Shown: piece after piece, positions 8,305-17,220 of the stretch
Layout of the letters: every line of letters begins with the position of its first letter
Position numbering within the stretch: position 1 is the stretch's first letter
NCBI RefSeq assembly: GCF_022095675.1
Contig: NZ_JAHYSG010000036.1
Location: forward strand, 39,706 to 103,705
Origin: Dactylosporangium sp. AC04546
Lineage (GTDB): Bacteria; Actinomycetota; Actinomycetes; Mycobacteriales; Micromonosporaceae
Direction: 5' to 3'
DNA: 64,000 nucleotides
The notes under the pieces: generated by a model
What the model saw: only the letters and a program-made list of their open reading frames with translations
Told to the model about the DNA's origin: nothing
The model's database searches: none
Made by a program: the position numbers and the translations under genes

Positions 8305-9978
8305 GTGCCGAAGGATCGCGAACTCGTCCTCGTCTCGCTGCTGCAGGAGGCGACCCGGATCGCGAACGAGGCCGACCATCTCCTGGAAGCCGGGCTGCCC
8401 GTCCTTCGGGCGGTGTGCCAGGCGACCGGCTGGCAGGCCGGCCACATGTGGCTTCCCCACGAGACCGACCGGCGGTCCTTCGTCTCCACCGGCATCTGGC
8501 ACGAGGAGCGGCCCGGCGCCTTCGCCGACCTGCGCGCGGCCACCGAGGAGCGGCACTTCGCCCTCGGCGTCGGCATCGCCGGCGAGTCGGCCCGCACCGG
8601 CCGCCCGGTCTGGATCGCCGACGTGCGCACCTCCTCGTCCTTCCTGCGCGGCCCGGTCGCCCGCGTCGGCTCGGCGATCGCCTTCCCGGTCACGGCCCGC
8701 GGCGTGACCGCGGCCGTGCTGGAGTTCTTCACCCACGAGCCGGCCGACCCCGACACCGGCCTGCTGGAGATCATGGCCGACGTCGGCATCCAGCTCGGCC
8801 GGGTCGCCGACCGCATGGCCGCCCGGCAGGCGATCGTTTTCGGCTCGCAGCGCCTCGAGCGCATCCTCGACAGCTGTGTCGAGGCGTTCGTCGCGATGGA
8901 CGAGGGCGGCATGATCACCAGCTGGAACGCGGCCGCCGAGAAGGTCTTCGGCCTGTCCAAGGAGGAGGCGATCGGCCGCCGGCTCGGCGACACGATCGTG
9001 CCGCCGCGCTTCCGCGAGGCCCACCACCTCGGCGTCGGGCGGTTCCTGACCACGGGGGAGAAGCGCGTCCTCGACAACCGCATCGAGATCGCCGCCTGGC
9101 ACACCAACGGCTACGAGTTCCCGGTCGAGCTGGCCACCTGGGCGGTGCGCGACCCGATGCTCGGCTGGACGTTCAACGCCTTCGTCCACGACATCACCGA
9201 CCGGAAGCGGACCGAGGACGCGCTGCGCCTGGCCTACGAGCACGAGCGCGAGGCGGTGTCCCGGCTGCGCGAGCTCGACGTGGCCAAGAGCGACTTCGTG
9301 GCGACCGTGTCGCACGAGTTCCGCACGCCGCTCACCAACGTCATCGGGCACCTGGAGGTGCTCACGTCGGGCGACGCCGGTGAGCTCAACCCGGCCCAGG
9401 CCCGCATGCTCGGCGTCATCGGCCGCAACGCCGACCGGCTCCGCGCGCTCATCGAGGACCTGCTCACCATCTCCAAGGTGGAGGCCGGGGTCTTCGACCT
9501 GGAGCTGCGCCCGACCGACCTGCACGAGGTGCTCACCGAGGCGTACGACGCCGTCGAGCCCCGCGCCAAGCGCCGCAACCACCGGCTGGTGCTCTCGGTC
9601 GAGGGCCAGCCCGGCACCATCGAGGCCGACCCCGAGCAGCTCCGGCGGGCCGTGGTCAACCTGCTCGTCAACGGCGTCAACTTCACGCCCGACGGCGGCA
9701 CGGTGGAGCTGACCGCCCGCGTGGCCGACGACCACGTCGAGATCGCCGTGCGGGACAACGGCGTCGGCATCGACCCGGAGGAGCAGCCGCGGCTGTTCAC
9801 CCGGTTCTTCCGCGGCACGTTCGCGGTGCGCGAGGCCGTGCAGGGCGCCGGGCTGGGCCTGGCGATCACCAAGACGATCATCGAGGGCCACGGCGGCGAC
9901 GTGCTGGTCGACAGCATCGTCGGCCACGGCACGACGTTCACGATCAGGATTCCGCGCGAACGCCCGGTCTGGCTGTAG
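8305..9978 (+). CDS. GAF-PAS sensor histidine kinase
   Basis: A 557-residue soluble kinase from a GTG start. The GAF domain (about 15–170) includes LGVGIAGESARTGRPVWIAD and AFPVTARG. A PAS domain (about 185–300) has FVAMDEGGMITSWNAAAEKV and a PAC end HDITDRKRTEDAL. The dimerisation helix has H337 in TVSHEFRTPLTNVIGH, followed by a complete HATPase domain (NLLVNGVNFTPDGG, DNGVGIDPEEQPRLF, GAGLGLAITKTI). No adjacent response regulator is in the same direction. The convergent receiver–HEAT–glycosyltransferase operon overlaps its 3' end by 35 bases; that the receiver at 12552 is its partner is only a guess. Confidence 0.92.
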   Translation: MPKDRELVLVSLLQEATRIANEADHLLEAGLPVLRAVCQATGWQAGHMWLPHETDRRSFVSTGIWHEERPGAFADLRAATEERHFALGVGIAGESARTGRPVWIADVRTSSSFLRGPVARVGSAIAFPVTARGVTAAVLEFFTHEPADPDTGLLEIMADVGIQLGRVADRMAARQAIVFGSQRLERILDSCVEAFVAMDEGGMITSWNAAAEKVFGLSKEEAIGRRLGDTIVPPRFREAHHLGVGRFLTTGEKRVLDNRIEIAAWHTNGYEFPVELATWAVRDPMLGWTFNAFVHDITDRKRTEDALRLAYEHEREAVSRLRELDVAKSDFVATVSHEFRTPLTNVIGHLEVLTSGDAGELNPAQARMLGVIGRNADRLRALIEDLLTISKVEAGVFDLELRPTDLHEVLTEAYDAVEPRAKRRNHRLVLSVEGQPGTIEADPEQLRRAVVNLLVNGVNFTPDGGTVELTARVADDHVEIAVRDNGVGIDPEEQPRLFTRFFRGTFAVREAVQGAGLGLAITKTIIEGHGGDVLVDSIVGHGTTFTIRIPRERPVWL

Positions 9979-11431
9979 CCGGCTCGTCGGCCGGCTGCGG
10001 CGGCGTCAGTACCGTCTGGAAGCCCGTCCGCGTCATCTTGCCCCACTCGTGCTTCCCGCCGCGGATCGCCGCCCACATGCCCATGGTCCGCCAGAAGGCG
10101 GTCAGCTGGCGGTACCCGATGTTCTCCAGCAGCGACGCCAGCACCGACGAGACCAGGTCGGTCCAGCGGTGGTAGCGGTGGAACGAGTACTCCTCGACGG
10201 TGAGCGCGACGAGGTTCAGCAACAGCGCGTAGCCGTAGGCCACGGCGACGAACACGAGCGCGAAGCCGGCGTCGACGGCGCCGAGGTAGAGCCCGAGCGG
10301 CACGAGGACGACGCCGGCCAGCTCGATGACCGGGGCCAGCAGCTCGAACAGCACGTAGTAGGGCATCGCCACCAGGCCGATGCGGCCGTACCGCGGGTTC
10401 AGGATCATCCCGCGGTGCTTCGACAGGATCTCGGTGATCCCGCGGTGCCAGCGCCGGCGCTGCTTGCCGAGCACCTTGAGCGTGCCCGGCGCCTCGCTCC
10501 AGGACACCGGCTCGGCGACGAACACGATGCGGTAGTCGCGCTTCTGCCGCCGCAGGTGCCGGTGCAGGCGCACCACGAGCTCGGCGTCCTCGCCGATGCA
10601 GTCGTGGTCGAGGCCGCCGATCTCGACCAGCAGGTCGCGCCGGAAGATGCCGAACGCGCCGGAGATGATGAGCAGCCCGCCGAACCGCGACCAGCCGGTG
10701 CGGCCCAGCAGGAACGCGCGGAGGTACTCCACGACCTGCACCCTGGCCAGCCAGTCGCGCGGCATCCGCACGTCGACGATGCGGCCCGCCACGACCGTGC
10801 AGCCGTTGGCGACGCGGATGACGCCGCCGGACGCGACCGTGCGCACCGGGTCGTCGGTGAACGGCTTGGCGACCGACAGCAGGGCCTGCGGGTCGAGGAT
10901 CGAGTCCGCGTCCACCATGCAGACGAGCGGGTGCTGGGCGACGTTGATGCCGGTGTTCACCGCGTCGGTCTTGCCGCCGTTCTCCTTGCGGACCACGACC
11001 AGCGGGTCCGGCCGGCCTTTCGGCACGTGGACCGAGAGGATCCGGCCGCGGGTCGGGGTCGCGTCCGGTACGACCCGGGGCACCTCGACGAGATCGAACT
11101 GCGCCCGGAGCCGCTCGAAGGTGTCGTCGGTCGAGCCGTCGTCGATGACGATGACCTCGAAGACGGGGTACCGCAGGGCCAGCATCGCCTGCACCGACTG
11201 CACGATGCCGGCCGACTCGTTGTGCGCGGGGACGAGCACCGAGACGGGCTCGGTGAGCGGGCTGCGGTACGTCTCCTCGTGGCCGGCGAAGGGCACCCGG
11301 CGCAGGTGGTGCACGAACTCCGTGCCCGCGAGCGCGATCAGGACCAGGTAGCTGGTGTTGATGAGCAGGAAGTACGTCAGGATCGCGACGTCGGTGACGC
11401 GCAGGATCTCCCGGACCCAGTCGGCGGTCAT
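9944..11431 (-). CDS. Membrane glycosyltransferase, family 2 (cellulose synthase-like)
   Basis: A 495-residue processive-type GT2 enzyme of the cytoplasmic membrane. One N-terminal membrane segment (about 15–37) is followed by the catalytic domain with DDG (97–99), DAD (174–176), ED (281–282) and QRRRWHRG (324–331). These are the D, DxD, ED and Q(Q/R)xRW signatures of processive polysaccharide synthases. Three or more C-terminal membrane segments follow (about 350–430). The product could be an exopolysaccharide; the sugar cannot be told from the sequence. Its start overlaps the HEAT gene stop by four bases (ATGA), so the receiver, HEAT and glycosyltransferase genes are coupled. No PilZ domain is seen. 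Confidence 0.92.
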   Translation of the reverse strand: MTADWVREILRVTDVAILTYFLLINTSYLVLIALAGTEFVHHLRRVPFAGHEETYRSPLTEPVSVLVPAHNESAGIVQSVQAMLALRYPVFEVIVIDDGSTDDTFERLRAQFDLVEVPRVVPDATPTRGRILSVHVPKGRPDPLVVVRKENGGKTDAVNTGINVAQHPLVCMVDADSILDPQALLSVAKPFTDDPVRTVASGGVIRVANGCTVVAGRIVDVRMPRDWLARVQVVEYLRAFLLGRTGWSRFGGLLIISGAFGIFRRDLLVEIGGLDHDCIGEDAELVVRLHRHLRRQKRDYRIVFVAEPVSWSEAPGTLKVLGKQRRRWHRGITEILSKHRGMILNPRYGRIGLVAMPYYVLFELLAPVIELAGVVLVPLGLYLGAVDAGFALVFVAVAYGYALLLNLVALTVEEYSFHRYHRWTDLVSSVLASLLENIGYRQLTAFWRTMGMWAAIRGGKHEWGKMTRTGFQTVLTPPQPADEPATARPGVRAES

Positions 11432-12555
11432 GACGTCAGTTGCCGGCGGCGGTCGTCGAGCTCGGCCGCGGCCAGCGCCTCCCGGGCGTGCGCGGCGCTC
11501 AGCACCACCTCGGGGTCGGGCTCGAAGCCGCCGGCGGCGTGCCGGGGCCGGACGTGCTCGCGGTGCTCGGCTGCGACCAGCGCGGCCCGGCCGGCGTTGC
11601 CGAGGCGCAGCAGGGACCGGGCGGCGTTGTGCGCGACGGCGTAGTCCGGGTCGGCCAGCAGTACCGTCAACGCCTGCGCGGACGTGGCCGCGCCGAGCTC
11701 GCCGAGCGCCCTGGCCGCCTCGGCCCGCAGCGGGCCCGGCTTGTCCGGCTCGAGCGCGTCCAGCAGCGGGGCCACGGCCGTGCGGGTGCCGAGCCGGCCC
11801 AGCGTGCGCGCGGCGCGGATCCGCACGTGGATGTCGGGGTCGGCGCGCAGGGCGCTCTCCACCCGGACCGTCGCGCCCACCGCGCCGACCAGGCCGAGCA
11901 CCTCCGCCGCGGTGGCCCGGACCGCCGCCCGCGGGTCGTCGAGCGCGGCCAGCAGGGCCGGTTGCGCCCCGGTGCCGAGCCGGGTGAGCGCGGTCGCCAC
12001 CACCTGGGCCGGCACCGCCCGGCGGCCGGCCAACGTGGCCAGCAGCGGCTGCGTCGCGCCGACGTCGCCGATGCGGCCCAGCGCGCGGGCGGCGACCACC
12101 CGCACGTCGGGGTCGGGGTCGCCGAGCAGGTCGCACAGGGGGAGCAGGGCGTCCCTGCGGCCGAGGTTGCCGAGCACCTCGGCGGCCTGCGCGCGCACCA
12201 CCGGGTCGCGCCGCTTGAGCTGGCTGCGGGCCCGCCAGGCGGCGCCGCGCCGCTCGAAGACGTCGACGAGCGTGGTGTGGGCCTCGCCGCGCACCTTGCC
12301 GAGCAGGGCGATCGCGTTGGGCTCGACCGCCAGCCAGACCTCGTCGGGCAGCCGGACCAGCTCCTCGATCCGCGCGGGGTCGTCGTCGCCGGCCGCGATC
12401 GCGAGCAGCAGCCGGCGGGCGGGCCGGGCCAGGCGGGCCCGGCGCGCCTCGCGGGCGCGGCGGACGGTGCGGCCGCCGACGATGAGGGCACCCAGGAGGA
12501 ACGCCGCGGCCAGCATGACGATCAGCGCGACCAGGGCCGCGCCCGCGAGCGTCAC
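11428..12555 (-). CDS. Membrane-anchored HEAT-repeat protein
   Basis: A 375-residue protein with one N-terminal membrane segment (about 3–28) and a cytosolic solenoid. At least seven HEAT/PBS-lyase-type repeats of about 30 residues are visible, each carrying a motif like VRAQAAEVLGNLG, VRVVAARALGRIG, VRATAAEVLGLVG or IRAARTLGRLG. Such solenoids are protein-interaction scaffolds. The GTG start overlaps the stop of the receiver gene (GTGA), and its stop overlaps the glycosyltransferase start. The likely role is to link the single-domain receiver to the membrane synthase; this rests on context only. Confidence 0.87.
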   Translation of the reverse strand: MTLAGAALVALIVMLAAAFLLGALIVGGRTVRRAREARRARLARPARRLLLAIAAGDDDPARIEELVRLPDEVWLAVEPNAIALLGKVRGEAHTTLVDVFERRGAAWRARSQLKRRDPVVRAQAAEVLGNLGRRDALLPLCDLLGDPDPDVRVVAARALGRIGDVGATQPLLATLAGRRAVPAQVVATALTRLGTGAQPALLAALDDPRAAVRATAAEVLGLVGAVGATVRVESALRADPDIHVRIRAARTLGRLGTRTAVAPLLDALEPDKPGPLRAEAARALGELGAATSAQALTVLLADPDYAVAHNAARSLLRLGNAGRAALVAAEHREHVRPRHAAGGFEPDPEVVLSAAHAREALAAAELDDRRRQLTS

Positions 12556-12926
12556 GTGCGCATGCGGGCCAGGACCGCCTCGACCCGGCTCACCAGCTCC
12601 CGCGGGCTGAAGGGCTTGACGATGTAGTCGTCGGCGCCCGCGCCGAACCCGACCTCCACGTCGCCCTCCTGGGCGCGGGCGGTGAGCAGGATGATCGGCA
12701 GCGACTTCGTCCCCTGCTCGATGCGCAGCTGGCGGCACACGTCGATGCCGGACATGCCGGGCATCATGACGTCGAGCACGACGAGGTCGGGCGGGTTCTC
12801 GGTGGCGGCGGTGAGCGCGGCCAGCCCGTTGTCCACGGCCACGACGTCGTATCCGGCCTGCTCCAGCTTGAACGCGACGAGGTCCCTGATGTCCATGTCG
12901 TCGTCGGCGACCAGGATCGCGGTCAT
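12552..12926 (-). CDS. Single-domain response regulator (receiver only)
   Basis: A stand-alone receiver of 124 residues with all key positions: D8/D9/D10, phospho-acceptor D52 in LVVLDVMMPGMSG, T82 in LLTARAQ, and K104 in YIVKPFSP. No output domain follows, so it must act by protein contact (CheY/Spo0F style). It is the first gene of a three-gene operon with four-base overlaps to the HEAT scaffold and then the glycosyltransferase, so it probably controls that membrane enzyme after phosphorylation by an unlinked or nearby kinase. Confidence 0.93.
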   Translation of the reverse strand: MTAILVADDDMDIRDLVAFKLEQAGYDVVAVDNGLAALTAATENPPDLVVLDVMMPGMSGIDVCRQLRIEQGTKSLPIILLTARAQEGDVEVGFGAGADDYIVKPFSPRELVSRVEAVLARMRT

Positions 12927-13002
12927 GGGCCCTCGCTCGTCTAGGGGTTTTCCTCATGATATGCGGCTTTTAGCGCGGTCGCGGCGGGTTCGCCGCATGC
13001 CT

Positions 13003-13029
13003 CGGCCCGGCGTGCGCAACGCCGGGCCG
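13003..13029 (-). terminator. Perfect 11-bp hairpin after the SRPBCC gene
   Basis: Arms 13003–13013 and 13019–13029 with a five-base loop, 15 bases beyond the SRPBCC stop at 13044. A smaller 6-bp hairpin (12981–12996) follows on the same side. There is no clear T-run next to it. Confidence 0.7.
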
Positions 13030-13043
13030 GTGGTGGGGCTCGG

Positions 13044-13697
13044 TCAGCGCTCGCCGTGGTGCTGGGACTGGCGGGCGCGCATGATGCGGTCCTCGTTGTG
13101 CTGCATCGGGCCCAGGTTGCCGGTCGGCGGCATGCCGGGGTTCGGGCGCTCGTTCGGCGCGTGCGTGAGCCCGGACGCGGAGGCGATGTCGCGGGCGATC
13201 GATCCCGCGCTGCGCCTGGTCGTCGCGGCGGCCGGCCCGGCCTGCGTCGCGGCGTTCCCGGCCGTCTCCTCGGCGCCGGTCGCGCTCTGCCGCTCGCAGA
13301 AGCGCTTGAAGCCCTTCAGGTCGGCCTTGAGGCGCCGGTTCAGCACCTCGACCGCGTGCTGCTCGGCCGGCATGAGCTCGCGCGCGTCGATCTGGAGCTC
13401 GGCGATGACGCGGGTCATGTCGTCGGCCATCGGCTCCAGGCGCAGCGCCTCGATCACCTGCGGGCCGCTCGTCGCCTCCCAGCACAGGAACTCGCCGGGC
13501 CGCGACTCGGTGATGCGGGCGTCGAACTCGGCGCGGTTGCCGCCGAGGTCGAGCACCATGTGGGCGCTCGATCCGTCGATCGGCGCCATGCTCATGATGC
13601 CGGACATGAACTGCGGGTAGTTCTCGAAGTGTGTGAGCTGCTCGTAGGCGACCCCGACGGGAACGGCCACCTCGATGGACTCTCGTGCTGTGCTCAT
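13044..13697 (-). CDS. SRPBCC (START-like) family protein with disordered C-terminus
   Basis: A 217-residue protein. Residues 1–145 form a START/polyketide-cyclase-like helix-grip fold: ESIEVAVPVGVAYEQLTHFENYPQF, then FLCWEATSGPQV, and a C-terminal helix ending in LKADLKGFKRFCE. Residues 146–217 are Ala/Thr/Gly-rich and hydrophilic, probably disordered, with no domain. Actinobacterial proteins of this layout bind or modify hydrophobic ligands in some cases, but many are of unknown role. It is a single gene with its own terminator, and a GGGGGGACC stretch upstream of the ATG serves as ribosome site. Confidence 0.82.
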   Translation of the reverse strand: MSTARESIEVAVPVGVAYEQLTHFENYPQFMSGIMSMAPIDGSSAHMVLDLGGNRAEFDARITESRPGEFLCWEATSGPQVIEALRLEPMADDMTRVIAELQIDARELMPAEQHAVEVLNRRLKADLKGFKRFCERQSATGAEETAGNAATQAGPAAATTRRSAGSIARDIASASGLTHAPNERPNPGMPPTGNLGPMQHNEDRIMRARQSQHHGER

Positions 13698-13810
13698 GGT
13701 GGTCCCCCCTTGTCGGACAAGCCTTGTCAGGTCAGACCGTACCGACGGGTACGTCCGAGTTGAGACCGATTCACGGTTTTGGTCGGTTGCTTTCGACGGT
13801 ACGCGTGCGG

Positions 13811-13837
13811 AAGCCCCGGACCTGTGGCCCGGGGCTT
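13811..13837 (-). terminator. Hairpin after the subtilase gene
   Basis: Arms 13811–13819 and 13829–13837 (9 bp exact, GC-rich) lie 15 bases beyond the stop of the peptidase gene. Confidence 0.7.
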
Positions 13838-13851
13838 GCGTCGTGCGGTCG

Positions 13852-15426
13852 TCAGACGGTCAGCGTCCAGCTGTCCAGCGTGCCGGTGTCGCCGGCGAAG
13901 ACGTCCTTGACCTGCAGCGTCCAGGTGCCGTTGCGGGCCTCGGCCGACAGGTCGACGGTGTAGGTGGCGTTGAGGTCGGCCACGTCGTCACCGGAGATCG
14001 CGCTCTTCAGCTTGTACGCGGTGCCGTCCGGCGCGACCAGGTCGACGCGCAGGTCACCACGGTCGGTGTGCTTGACGGCGACCTTGACGGTGGCGGTCTT
14101 CGAGCCGGTGCCGGGGCAGTTCGCGACGACGACCTTGCTGGAGACGGTGGCGCGGTCGGCGATGGCGACGTCGGTGGCGTTGGTGGCCGGGCCGCAGGCC
14201 GGGACCGGGGCCGGGGTCACCGGCGTGGCCGGGCCGGTGCTCAGGAACGAGCCGGTGTACAGCAGCTTGTTCGGCGAGCCCGAGCCCGCGCTCTTCACGG
14301 CGCCGTCGATGGCGCCGTTGACGAGGGCGTCACGGACCTGGGCCGGGGTGGCGGACGGGTGCGCGGCGAGGTACAGGGCGGCGGCGCCGGTCACGTGCGG
14401 GGTGGCCATCGACGTGCCGGACATCTTCTGGGTGCCGGTGTTCGAGCTGTTGGCGCTGGACAGGATGTTCACGCCGGGGGCGAAGAGGTCGAGGCAGGAG
14501 CCGAAGTTGGAGAAGCCGGCGCGGGTGTCCTTGCTGTCGGTCGCGCCGACGGTGATCGCCTCCGGCAGGCGGGCCGGGGACTTGCCGCACGCGTTGGCCG
14601 AGTCGTTGCCGCCGGCGACCGCGTAGGTGATGCCGGCCGCGATCGACTTCTTGACCGCGTTGTCCAGCGTGGTGCCGGCCGAGCCGCCGAGGCTCATGTT
14701 GGCGACGGCGGGCTTGACGGCGTTCTTGGTGACCCAGTCGACGCCGGCGATGATCTGCGAGTACGAGCCGCTGCCGTTGCAGTCGAGCACGCGGACGCCG
14801 ACCAGCTTGACGTCCTTGGCGACGCCGTAGGTGGCGCCGCCGACCGTGCCGGCGACGTGCGTGCCGTGGCCCTGGCAGTCGGTCGCGTCCGCGTCGTTGT
14901 CGACGAAGTCGTAGCCGGAGCGGGCGCGGCCGCCGAACTCGCTGTGCGTCAGGCGGATGCCGGTGTCGATGATGTACGCCGTCACGGTGCTCGCCGGGCC
15001 GTAGGTGTACGAGCCGTTCAGCGGCAGCGCCTGCTGGTCGATGCGGTCGAGGCCCCAGGTCGCGCCGGTCTGGGTCGCCTCGACGGTGACGACGCGGTCC
15101 TGCTCGACGTAGGAGACGGCCGGGTCGGCGGCGAGGCGCCGGGCGGCCTGGGCGCTCATGCGGCCGGAGAAGCCGCGGACCGCGCTGTCGAACCGGGCGT
15201 CCACCTTGCCGCCGACCTTGCCCGCGAGCGTCTCGGAGCTGGCCGTCGAGCCGTCCTTCAGCACCACGATGTACCGGTCGTGCAGCACGCCGGCACCGCC
15301 GGCACCCTGCACGACGCCCTCGGCCGGGGCGGCCGCGGCGAATCCGGTGAAGGCGAGGACGGAGACGGCGGTGGCAGCCGTGCCGAGGACGACTCCGGTG
15401 ATGGTACGGCGGGCGGTGTGCTTCAT
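13852..15426 (-). CDS. Secreted S8 (subtilisin-like) serine protease with C-terminal P domain
   Basis: A 524-residue extracellular protease. It has a signal peptide (1–33, cut near AAAAPAEG), an I9 inhibitor propeptide (about 50–117; RYIVVLKDG to YVEQDRVV), then a proteinase K-like catalytic domain with D154 (IIDTGIR), H190 (GHGTHVAG), oxyanion N274 (AGGND) and S339 (SGTSMATPHVTG). A Pro-rich linker (about 398–410) leads to a P/homo B-type beta-sandwich (about 415–524; DRGDLRVDLVAPDG, GTWTLQVKD, LDSWTLTV). All catalytic residues are present. It is a single gene between two strong hairpins. A role in extracellular protein degradation is likely. Confidence 0.95.
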   Translation of the reverse strand: MKHTARRTITGVVLGTAATAVSVLAFTGFAAAAPAEGVVQGAGGAGVLHDRYIVVLKDGSTASSETLAGKVGGKVDARFDSAVRGFSGRMSAQAARRLAADPAVSYVEQDRVVTVEATQTGATWGLDRIDQQALPLNGSYTYGPASTVTAYIIDTGIRLTHSEFGGRARSGYDFVDNDADATDCQGHGTHVAGTVGGATYGVAKDVKLVGVRVLDCNGSGSYSQIIAGVDWVTKNAVKPAVANMSLGGSAGTTLDNAVKKSIAAGITYAVAGGNDSANACGKSPARLPEAITVGATDSKDTRAGFSNFGSCLDLFAPGVNILSSANSSNTGTQKMSGTSMATPHVTGAAALYLAAHPSATPAQVRDALVNGAIDGAVKSAGSGSPNKLLYTGSFLSTGPATPVTPAPVPACGPATNATDVAIADRATVSSKVVVANCPGTGSKTATVKVAVKHTDRGDLRVDLVAPDGTAYKLKSAISGDDVADLNATYTVDLSAEARNGTWTLQVKDVFAGDTGTLDSWTLTV

Positions 15427-15560
15427 ATGTCAGCGTCCCTTGCGGTAGCGGGCATTGTCGTTCCTGGCCTTGCGAGAACAAGGTTCCGGTGCTCGGGTGG
15501 CGCGCCCGGGACCCGGTCAGGAGCAGCGCAGTTGCCGCGTTTCCCGGCGTTTCGGGAAAT

Positions 15561-15601
15561 GGCGAAGGCCGCCCGGACGAAATGTCCGTGCGGCCTTCGC
15601 C
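15561..15601 (-). terminator. Strong 18-bp hairpin after the GH26-like gene
   Basis: Arms 15561–15578 and 15584–15601 pair at 17 of 18 positions with a five-base loop, 18 bases beyond the GH26-like stop. The rest of 15427–15560 is the promoter and leader of the peptidase gene; I see no gene in it. Confidence 0.82.
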
Positions 15602-15618
15602 CTCCGAAGAGGTGGGAT

Positions 15619-17220
15619 TCAGAGCTTCACGTTGAAGCGCGGGTCGGCGGCGATCTTCTGGAACCCGGCGAGCGCTTCCGGGGTGTCGTCCATGCGGATG
15701 TCGTGCCCGTTCTGGTCCTTGGCGGTCTCGAAGTACACCAGGCCCTTGATCGCCGGCATCCCGGCCAGCTGCGGCAGGACGGTCGCGTAGACGGCGGCCT
15801 TGTTCTTGCCCACGACGGTCGTCGAGGAGTCGTAGACGCCCCACTCGGCGACCATGATCGGCTTGCCCGGGTGCCTGGTGGTGGCCCACGTGTACCAGCC
15901 CGGGAACTTCGCCTTGTCGTTGGTGCGGTTCATCAGGTAGTTGAAGTCGCCGTAGTGGAAGCCGCCCGGCTGGGCGTTGTTGTAGGTGTCCACGCCGACC
16001 CAGTCCACGACGTCGTCACCCGGGTAGAGGTCGGCCCACCACGTCGTGTTGTTCCACTTCTCGTAGTTCATGTAGGCGACCACGAAAACGGCGTTCGTCA
16101 CTCCGTTGGCCTTCATGCGCAGCGCGGTGTGGCGGAACATCGCGGCGTAGTCCTTGGCGGTCATCCCGGAGCCGGCGGCCGGGTTCACGTCGTTCTCCGG
16201 CTCGTGGTGCAGGACCATGAAGAACTTCTTGGTGTAGTTGGCCTTGATGTAGTTCGAGAGGCGGTCGATGCGGGCGTCCTGGTCGCCGCGGGCGACATTG
16301 GCCCACTTCGTTCCGTAGGCGACCTTCCAGTTCAGCATCAGCACGCGCGGGTTGGCCGGGTCGTTCGCCATCGCGATCTCGTTCTTGGTCGGGAAGAGCT
16401 CGTCACCCTTGTGGTACGTGTGGTAGACGGTCGAGGTCCGGCCGGTCTTCTTCTCGAAGGTCTTCAGGGCCTCGTCGCGCGGCACGTCGGAGAAGCCGCC
16501 GGCCGCCGCGCCCCACAGCACGCCGCAGGACGGCACCAGCTTCGCGTCGACGGTGCAGTCGCCACCCGCCGGCGCCGACTCGACCGGCGCCGGCGGGGTC
16601 GTGACCGGCTTGCTCGGTGCCGGCTTGCTCGGTGCCGGGCGGACCACCGTCACGGCGAGGGCCGGCTGACCCGTGGCGGCCTCGGATGAGCGGAACCGGG
16701 CCGGGCTGTTGGCCACGGTCGAGGTGACCGCGAAGGTGTACGTCCCGGCGCCCTTGACCACCGAGCTCACGTCGAACGCGACCGAGGTGGCCCCGCTCGC
16801 GGGCTTCACCGTGGTGACCACGGCGCCGACCTTCGGGTCGTTCTTCGCCGACAGCGCCTTCTCCGTCCACGCCGTGTCGGCGACGCGGCTCAGGGCCAGC
16901 GCGGCCGGGAAGGCGCGCGACTCGCGGGTCAGGGTCACCTGGGCGCCCTTGACCTTCACGCCCTTGCCCGGGTCGGCGACGGTGAACTTCAGGTAGGTCA
17001 CCATCGTGTCGCCGCCCTGGCGGCCGGCGACCAGCGTGTCCGAGCTGCCGAAGTTGTAGCTCGGCCGGCTGCTGGAGCTGTAGGTGTCCTCCGCCGCGCC
17101 CGAGCGGACGACGTCGGTCGTCTCAGCGCCGGCGTTGCCGGAGAAGACGGCGGTGCCGGCTCCGGCGCCAATGGCGAGTGCGGCGATCGGCATCAATGTG
17201 CGGGCGTGGCGACGAATCAC
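15619..17220 (-). CDS. Secreted GH26-like glycoside hydrolase with N-terminal CBM-like domain
   Basis: A 533-residue exported enzyme. Signal peptide 1–32. Residues 35–193 form a beta-sandwich of the DNRLRE/CBM96-like type (AAEDTYSSSSRPSYNFGSS, TYLKFTV, TAWTEKAL). A Pro/Ser/Lys linker (about 194–218) leads to a TIM-barrel with GH26 features: the acid/base E340 in LHHEPEND and the likely nucleophile E459 in VAEWGVYD, plus VDWVGVDTYN. GH26 enzymes cut beta-mannans and related glucans; the substrate here is open. The GTG start is followed by a twin-Arg-like MIRRHAR. It sits behind a leader of up to about 350 bases with several nested hairpins and is divergent from the DUF7455 gene. Confidence 0.88.
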   Translation of the reverse strand: MIRRHARTLMPIAALAIGAGAGTAVFSGNAGAETTDVVRSGAAEDTYSSSSRPSYNFGSSDTLVAGRQGGDTMVTYLKFTVADPGKGVKVKGAQVTLTRESRAFPAALALSRVADTAWTEKALSAKNDPKVGAVVTTVKPASGATSVAFDVSSVVKGAGTYTFAVTSTVANSPARFRSSEAATGQPALAVTVVRPAPSKPAPSKPVTTPPAPVESAPAGGDCTVDAKLVPSCGVLWGAAAGGFSDVPRDEALKTFEKKTGRTSTVYHTYHKGDELFPTKNEIAMANDPANPRVLMLNWKVAYGTKWANVARGDQDARIDRLSNYIKANYTKKFFMVLHHEPENDVNPAAGSGMTAKDYAAMFRHTALRMKANGVTNAVFVVAYMNYEKWNNTTWWADLYPGDDVVDWVGVDTYNNAQPGGFHYGDFNYLMNRTNDKAKFPGWYTWATTRHPGKPIMVAEWGVYDSSTTVVGKNKAAVYATVLPQLAGMPAIKGLVYFETAKDQNGHDIRMDDTPEALAGFQKIAADPRFNVKL

